Source: Lepidostoma basale (Eukaryota; Arthropoda; Insecta; Trichoptera; Lepidostomatidae). From it: a stretch of 64,000 nt of DNA. The stretch lies in NCBI GenBank assembly GCA_022606425.2, contig JAHDVF020000215.1, positions 744,001-808,000 of the forward strand. Reading direction: 5' to 3'. Made by a program: the position numbers and the translations under genes. How positions within the stretch are numbered: position 1 is the stretch's first letter; every line of letters starts with the position of its first letter. This document shows positions 57,500 to 64,000 of this stretch, piece after piece. The notes under the pieces were generated by a model, which was given only the letters and a program-made list of their open reading frames with translations, searched no databases and had not been told where the DNA came from.

Positions 57500-57865
57500 G
57501 TAATATTATGTCCAGAAAGGACAAGCTCTGCTGAACGGTCTATAAGGCGTTGCATGAAATTTCACCAGCCTATATATCTGAACTCTGCATCAACGAGAAC
57601 CTGAATGCCAGACTGTCTACATTGCGATCTATTAAGTTTCTGCGATCGAAAGATTGACTGTGCCAAAACGCTGTCCTAGCACAAATTTTTGCGACCGAGC
57701 CTTCGCGGTAGCCGGCCCTTCAGCCTGGAACAATCTTCCAGCAGACCTTAAGTGCATAGATAATCAGTCAGAGTTTAGATCGAGACTCAAATTGCACATT
57801 TCAAATTTTCATTTCCTGATAGGAAGGGCTGATCGACTACGCTAGGGGCAGCCCTCATACTAAAT
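57500..57865 (+). mobile_element. L2/CR1-like non-LTR C-terminus
   Basis: CDRAFAVAGPSAWNNLPADL and SEFRSRLKLHISNFHF are the standard C-terminal block of this class. Upstream at 57560 a frame reads LHEISPAYISELCINENLNA. Confidence 0.8.
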
Positions 57866-57869
57866 ATAC

Positions 57870-58740
57870 TTATTATTATTATTTTTAACGAGTTCATAAA
57901 ACGGAGTATTTTCTACCGCGCCCTTGAGATGAGTAATTCATAAAAATGGCGCTCTATAAATTATCCAATTTATTATTATTATTATTTATCGCCTTAAACT
58001 ATAAATAAGTTTATAATGATTAATACTCATGAAAACGTCTGTTTTCTAGAAGTTTTATTAAGTCAGGGTGACAAAAGTTCGTCAGGGTTACAAGTGTCTT
58101 TTGTAACCCTGACGAAGATCCGGCGGGTGCGAAATCGGTTGGTTGTTAAAACATGAAAAATATAAAGTGGTGTACAAAATAAATTTAAAGTGTAATAATA
58201 ATGCTACGCCTAAAAATCAGTGCTTCATACGAAAACAACATTTTTTTTCTATATCGTAAACGAATGTACCAATAACTATACAATATTATAATCCATTAAC
58301 TTTATAGCATGTCATTTTTAGTGATATTTATCAGACTGTTTAGCGAATTGATTCTAAGAACGCTCTAAATAGTCTATAAATGTTATTTGAAGAACATTTC
58401 ATTTTGATTTAAATTCGAAAGGTTCACTTTTATAGTTACGACCTGCATAAATACAATATAAATAGATACATTATGCATTATTCAACTTATTATGTTACCT
58501 GTTTACGCAATAATATATTTTTACTTTAAAACTGAATTGTATTAACTATATGTGTGCCAATTGTGTGCATTCGTATATGCAGGTGCGTGACCTCCAGGGC
58601 TTGAACGCATTAATTGATCAGAAATATAACAATTGCGAGAATGACAATTAATAATTGATATGAAGGGCAGAAGAAAGTCAATTGCCATTGACTTCTATTA
58701 CATTGACCGGTGGGCAAATGGAATTTTAGAAAGCCTCAAT
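57870..58740. other. Intergenic stretch with one hairpin and hammerhead-like motif
   Basis: Mostly AT-rich. Positions 58020-58060 are a TTCTAGAAG trace. Positions 58080-58114 form a perfect 14-bp stem CGTCAGGGTTACAA / TTGTAACCCTGACG. Confidence 0.5.
58104..58142 (+). ncRNA. Hammerhead-like motif lacking helix III
   Basis: TAACC pairs with GGTTG as stem I. CTGACGA (58109-58115) is followed by a loose ATCC/GGGT stem-loop and GAAATC, leaving helix III at zero or one pair. It overlaps the right side of the 58080-58114 hairpin. Confidence 0.4.
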
Positions 58741-58759
58741 AATCCACTAACTAATTACT

Positions 58760-59290
58760 TACTTACTTAGACAGCCGTTGTCGTACACTGCTTGACATAG
58801 ACCTCTCCCATTCTTCTCCACGTATCCCTATCATGGACCTTTAGCATCCAATCGCCAGAAATTCTTCTAATGTCATCGAACCATCATATGGGGGGTCTCC
58901 CTCTGTTTAGTTTATCTTCGCGGGGTCTCCACTCTACCCTACTTCTGGTCCAACTATCGTCTACCAATCTGGCAACATGTCCCACAAATGACCATTTAAA
59001 CTTCGCTACCCTTGCGACGACATCTGTTACTCCCGACCTTCTACGTATTTCAGTATTTCTTATCCGGTCTGAGAGTCTTACGTGTAGCATGGCTCTTTCG
59101 TGTTTCCTCTATGCTACACGGAGTCTCCTTATGGTCGACTTGGTGAGGGTTAGCGTTTCTGCTCCATATGTCAGTACTGGAAGTATCTTACTATTAAAGA
59201 ACTTCTTCAGATTGCCCCCAAGACCGATTCTTCTCTGAAGCTCAGCAGTCTGATTATCTCTGGAAAGCAAGATGTTGTGGCCAAAATATT
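58760..59290 (-). mobile_element. RTE-like ORF C-terminus with (TAAG)n tail
   Basis: LHVRLSDRIRNTEIRRRSGV, TDVVARVAKFKWSFVGHVAR and RDTWRRMGEVYVKQ in the minus frames, ending in the complement of TTACTTACTTAG. Confidence 0.82.
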
Positions 59291-59527
59291 TGTGTACTAA
59301 CTAATTAAGTACCCGATATTATATTCACCAAAGACATAAGGTTGATCTTTACAATCTTCCATCCTGACACATTTCTCTCTAGTGATAGGTTTGCAGCAAA
59401 GTTTAACATTTTTTCTGGATCTTCGGATGCAACTTGGTACTTTAATGTGGTTGCTTCCCGTTGCTGTCCACACTTATACACAGCAGGTTATTTGAACACA
59501 AACACTCTATACAAATTTTTAGCTATA

Positions 59528-59640
59528 TATTCTCATGACATGTGGTAGGTAGCTAATCTAGCCATAATATTGTAACGTGAATTCTACACCAGACCAAAGA
59601 CAGTATGACAATCACACTGCCAACGTCTGGAATCGAACTA
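59528..59640 (-). mobile_element. SINE1 body
   Basis: In complement: GTTCGATTCCAGACGTTGG, GTGATTGTCATACTGTC, TAGAATTCACGTTACAATAT and GCTACCTACCACATGTCATG. Confidence 0.8.
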
Positions 59641-59659
59641 TAATAACGAATCGAATATT

Positions 59660-60060
59660 AGTGCATACAGATATTGTTCTTCTTTTTCTTTTTCCTTTTT
59701 GTAGACTGATGTGGTATGTTCTCCAGAGTGTTGCTCCTCTTGTGAGGTAGATTCCCAGCTGTCCTTCCATCTTTTAGGAGGTCTTCCATGAGGACGAGTC
59801 CCATTACGCTGATTACGCAATGCAATACAGGAGAGTCTGGTGGTGTCCATTGAACATGATGGTACCAGTCCCTTTTTCGCTGTCTGCTCCATCTTATAAT
59901 ATCCTCAACCTCACATTTATCTCTTATTTTGGTGTTCCTCACGCAAACTCTCAGTGTCTTGCCTGATATCGTCCTAAGTGTCTTCATTTCGGAAGTCCTC
60001 AAAGCTTATTTGGTCCTTACTGTGTATGCTCTTGCTTCGACGCCATATGTTATTATTGGC
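59660..60060 (-). mobile_element. RTE-like ORF C-terminus
   Basis: MRTSEMKTLRTISGKTLRVC, VRNTKIRDKCEVEDIIRWSR and QRNGTRPHGRPPKRWKDSWE in two frames. The (GAAAAAG)-rich end follows. Confidence 0.82.
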
Positions 60061-60119
60061 CATATGTTATTATTGGTGAACATAGACAGTTATTGTAGCC
60101 TGAACTATTTGGTGACTAA

Positions 60120-60480
60120 CTATGGTAAATAACTCATCACGCCGTCTCTCCGAAACACTGTTTTTTCCTAACATCTTTCTCTAGATTCCTCAACATTCTT
60201 ACGTACGCCGATTTCTTCGACTCCTCACCTGGCCAACATTTAATATTTGATTGATTTGTTCATACAACGTTTTTTGTATTTTATTTTAATTCTAGTTCGG
60301 TTCTCATCGTTTACTTATACTTTATTAACCATTATTTTTTTTATTAATTATTTCCATGTGTCCAAAATATCTTAATAACGTTTTCATTATTTTGTTCATA
60401 ACACTTGTTCTTGTACCGACCTTTATATATGGAAGTGAACAACGCTTCGCTATTACTATTTTCGTGTATGTGCATAAATA
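60120..60480 (-). mobile_element. (GTTA)-family RTE remnant
   Basis: AACTCATCACGCCGTCTCTC, GGCCAACATTTAATATTTGA and CATTATTTTGTTCATAACAC in complement. Confidence 0.7.
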
Positions 60481-61055
60481 ATGTGTGGTATAAGTGGTAC
60501 AAGAATTTACTTATCTTGGCCTAATCATACAACTGGGTAGAAACAATTTCGAGAAAGAAGCCGACCAAAGAATTCAGTTGGGTCGGGCGACTTTTGGAAA
60601 ATTACGTCATATTCTCACCTCTAAAATACTACAATGCCTCAAGACTAAAGTCTTCAACCAGTACGTCTTAGCAGTCATGACGAACGGAGCCGAGACGTGG
60701 ACACTTACAAAAGGTCTAGTCTACAGACTCAAGGTCGCCCAACGCGCCATGGAAAGAGGCATGCTTGGAATAACCTTGAGGAACAGATTGAGAAACGAAT
60801 TTATTCGACAACAAACCAAGGTGACTGAGGTAGCTCTGAGGATGGGCAGGCTGAAGTGGCGATGGGCTGGCCATGTCTGTCGGAGAGCCGACGGCCAATG
60901 GGGGAGACGGTTCTGGAGTGGAAAACGCGTCCAGGACGCAGAGTTGGACGTCCTCTTACCCGCTGGACGACGATCTGAAGGTAGGTGGCGGATGCGTGCT
61001 TTGGGATATGCCTACATTCAGCAGTGGATGACAGACGGCTGATGATGATGATAAA
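60440..61055 (+). mobile_element. RTE-like ORF C-terminus, open for 182 codons
   Basis: VQEFTYLGLIIQLGRNNFEK, ADQRIQLGRATFGKLRHILT, VMTNGAETWTLTKGLVYRLK, RAMERGMLGITLRNRLRNEF and RLKWRWAGHVCRRADGQWGR. It ends MTDG then (GAT)n. This is one of the better preserved frames. Confidence 0.88.
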
Positions 61056-61059
61056 TATT

Positions 61060-61515
61060 AAAATAATTAAATAAATAAATACAATTGAAAAGTTCGATAC
61101 CAATTCATTTGTGCCGTTCAACGGAATATATCAAACAAAATATTTCTCCATATGATGTTTAAAAATATCAGTTTTTTTGATAAGTATATAAGTGGAATTA
61201 TACAATATACAATAAGAAACATAAATATGTTGTTTCAGTAATTGAAATCACAACTAGAAAGAGGGATAATAATCCATCAACGCGCATTTGAATTCCCACT
61301 TCCTGGTTGTATACATTAAAATATTAACGATATTACGCAATGAACGTTCTAAATATTGAGAATTTTCGCAAGGTTAAAAAAATATATAGAATATTCACAT
61401 GTTTCACGAAATGATGCCAAATTTTAGTAAGCTACATTAAAATTGCTTAATTAATTATTTTGAAACTCATATCTTCGTCGGCTCTCTTTATAAACAAATT
61501 CCATACTCATCTGCT
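61060..61515. other. Intergenic stretch, nothing recognised
   Basis: AT-rich. Confidence 0.4.
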
Positions 61516-61539
61516 TTAACTGTGCTATTGACACAAGTA

Positions 61540-62035
61540 GCTTGTATGTTCACTGCATTCCTCTTGGTCATGCTGGGGACCAATAGTTTACAGATAAGGA
61601 GGGATGGGTGCACTCTTAACCATTTCTTCAGACTTATCAGGGTATTCTTTGAGAATTCCGTCCTCTTAGAGGCTATCCATCTTTATGTTCCGGATGGTTA
61701 TCTTCGACAGCGACAGCATAGACTGTTTTATCTCCCAGAATACAGAACCAACCTGCCTCTGGTGATCCCGGTGGGGAGAGCAATCAAACTGCTGAACATG
61801 ATCGCTTCGGATATCGACGTCTTTCATATTCGTGAGAGTACGTTCAGAAGACGAATACTCTTCACTTCGGAGAGTATCTGGTATTCCTAATGTCGAATCA
61901 TCTCTCATGCGTTCATGATATTATATTATATATTTATTATATTTTACTTGTTCTCAATAGATGTCTTAAACTATATTAATTGTTTGTAATATCTTTTGAG
62001 AAAATAAACTGATTTGATTTGATTTGATTTGAATA
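61540..62035 (+). mobile_element. CR1/Jockey-like 3' end, best copy
   Basis: Frame LLVMLGTNSLQIRRDGCTLN, HFFRLIRVFFENSVLLEAIH, YLRQRQHRLFYLPEYRTNLP and PVGRAIKLLNMIASDIDVFH, stop, a ~150-bp 3' UTR and (GATTT)n tail at 62011-62032. Confidence 0.88.
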
Positions 62036-62164
62036 GATCCATTCATATATATCCACAATCTTTCTATCGTACGTCCGGTGCCCCTAGTATGTTTGAATGA
62101 AGAACTTTATAAACAGAGTCACAGATTCAGCGTATCGCAAGACCACGGCTCTTTCAACTTATTA

Positions 62165-62395
62165 TTATTATTTTGTTGAATCACTCATAACATCATTACT
62201 GCGCGTGCCAAATCGATGTAAAGGGTATGTACTTCTATCATATTGATTCTCATGACAGGTAGCTAGTTCCATGGTATCGCCATTTTTTATTGTCACGTGA
62301 ATTCTACACCAGACCAAAGACAGTGTGACAATCATACTGCCAATGCCGGGAATCGAACCCGTGTGGCAGTCAAAGCACTTGCCCGCGAAGGACGC
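62165..62395 (-). mobile_element. tRNA-derived SINE1
   Basis: In complement: CTTCGCGGGCAAGTGCTTTG, GTTCGATTCCCGGCATTGG, GTATGATTGTCACACTGTC, TAGAATTCACGTGACAATAA, CATCGATTTGGCACGCGC and ATTCAACAAAATAATAATAA tail. A few bases of the tRNA head are missing. Confidence 0.83.
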
Positions 62396-62619
62396 CGTTA
62401 AAGAGACAACTTTGAAGCTGCCTCTGACGTACCCCCATCTTAGGTGATCTAGCCTTGAAACGCTTCCCGCTCATTTTTGATTTTCACTTCAGAGTGGTCT
62501 TAGCATTATAGATTTTAATTCACATCTGATAATGATCACGATCTCAGAGAATACCCAAACGAAATCTCTACTTCTGGCAGGTGACGGCTATTTTTCTGGT
62601 CGCATTATGTTAAATGAGA

Positions 62620-62756
62620 TAGGAAGCTTATAATATGGAGTATTACCGCACTGTTCGAGAAACAATAAATACCATTTAACATGATTGAAACATTTGTTTT
62701 ATTATATTTTTTAGGAGTGATATTTTATCCTTGCTAGGGCATTATAAGGTGCCGCT
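62620..62756. repeat. Fragment of the TTCTAGAAG family
   Basis: TATTACCGCACTGTTCGAGA, AACAATAAATACC and TATCCTTGCTAGGGCATTAT. Confidence 0.5.
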
Positions 62757-63660
62757 ATCAACATCTTCTTCTACTTCCTCTTCTTTCTCAACCTATTCGC
62801 GTCCACTCCTGGACACAGGCCTCCTCAGGTTATTCCGACGTGTCTGTTCAGATCATCCTTCCATCCTCTTTGCCGTCCACGGTCTCCAAGTCAGCAGTCT
62901 TCTTGTCCACTTTTCGTCTGAGCTTCTGGCTACGTGACCTACCCATTGCCATTTTAGAGTCGCCACCCGGCGGATGATGTCAATGACCTTTGTTTTTTCT
63001 CTCACCGTATCGTGTCTGACTCTGTCTCTTAGACTTATTCCTAACATGACCCTTTGGGTCACTCGCAGTTTCTCAGCACATTGTTTGGACAGTGTAACCG
63101 TTTCAAGACCATAAGTACCAACTGGCAGAACGCAAGCTTCATAGCCTTTTTGTTTCAGGTTGATCGGTATTTTCCGGTTTTTAAGGACGTAATTCATGTT
63201 TCCGTAAGCTGCCCAGCTTAGTCGAAATTCTTATTTTTAGCTCTGAGGTTTTGTTATCTCGGCCCCATCAAATTATATGTCCTAGGTATGTATATTCTTG
63301 GACATTCTCAATTCTGTTGCCGTCCATGTTGATTTCAAGCCTTTCCGTGTCCATCACCTTGGTCTTTGCCAGGTTCATATTCAAACCTACAGATTTGGAT
63401 ACATCGTTTATTTCTTTCAGCATTTCAGCTAGTTCTTACGGAGTATTGCTCACGAGTACGATGTCGTCGGCAAAACATAGATGGTTTAAATATTTTCCAT
63501 CAACACGGATTCCTTTACTTTCCCAGTTCAGATTTTTGAAGATGTATTCGAGGGCTAATGTGAAAAGTTTTAGGGATATTGTTTCAACATCAACGCTTCT
63601 ATATTGTTTGAGTCCATCTGTACGAAACCATTCATATCTGTGATTTTGACAGAATGTATA
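62757..63660 (-). mobile_element. RTE-like ORF, reverse transcriptase and C-terminus
   Basis: Frames read NLNWESKGIRVDGKYLNHLC, FADDIVLVSNTP (RT motif, 63436-63500), then [60 protein letters not shown] and [13 protein letters not shown]. One stop and a shift lie near 63250-63440. Same family as 12660-13207. Confidence 0.9.
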
Positions 63661-63867
63661 ATAACTACAGTGCATTGGCCAGAGACACAGTTTGGCGTAA
63701 AATGACATTTACCGGACACGACGAAGGTTAATTTACCCCACCCTATATGTTCATACAAAGACACAAAACAATAATTATTTTGTTCGTAAGAAGCACTTAC
63801 TTTGTGTTGTGACATTATTAAAATAATTTGCAACATTTAAAGAATTGATTTTAACACTATTTCTTTT

Positions 63868-64000
63868 TTTTTTATGGTGCACTTAAAGTTGTCATCGCAA
63901 ACAAAAACCTATCCAAAGAAGCTAGAATGGCAGTGCACAATGGTGTTCGTCTACCGACCCTTATGTATGGAAGCGAAGCATGGAACTGGCAAAAGAAGGA
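63868..64000 (+). mobile_element. (GTTA)-family RTE, cut by the right window edge
   Basis: TGGTGCACTTAAAGTTGTCA, AATGGCAGTGCACAATGGTG and CCTTATGTATGGAAGCGAAG encode [11 protein letters not shown], then [20 protein letters not shown]. Well conserved, so probably a young copy. Confidence 0.88.

Overview
This window looks like an insect nuclear genome, probably lepidopteran: AT-rich, intron-rich, and packed with non-LTR retrotransposon remnants, tRNA-derived SINEs, a mariner and many small DNA transposons. Species-level identity cannot be read from the sequence.

I can support only one host gene. It lies on the minus strand from 45954 down past the left edge and encodes an acyl-CoA synthetase of the ACSS3 type. 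Ten coding exons (539 codons) join in frame through canonical GT/AG sites. The AMP-binding domain is in view; the C-terminal domain, about 140 residues, lies beyond position 1. Intron 1 is about 24 kb and intron 2 about 10 kb, and both are mostly transposon debris. One oddity is an Asp at a P-loop position that is normally Gly, created by a codon split across the exon 6/7 junction.

Layout: 1-11.5 kb holds exons 10 to 3. 11.5-21.6 kb is intron 2, with a complete mariner at 19780-21064. 21.6-21.8 kb is exon 2. 21.8-45.8 kb is intron 1, with a 15-bp minisatellite, a Harbinger-like element, a Tc1/mariner relative, a hAT MITE with an exact 8-bp target duplication, and an almost 1-kb palindrome. 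Exon 1 is at 45.8-46.0 kb. 46-64 kb is upstream and intergenic, filled with nested repeats.

The repeats act as a small ecosystem. An RTE-type retrotransposon whose reading frame runs almost to its 3' end, followed by a (GTTA)n tail, occurs in over 20 mostly 5'-truncated copies. A short non-coding family carries the same 3' end and tail and looks like its parasite. Several palindromic families carry hammerhead-ribozyme-like motifs (CTGANGA, stem-loop, GAAA, tiny helix III, cleavage triplet), often one per arm in opposite orientation, which resembles the variants known from Penelope-like retroelements. I found no Penelope reverse transcriptase here, so these are probably non-autonomous or remnant copies. 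This is the most interesting signal in the window.
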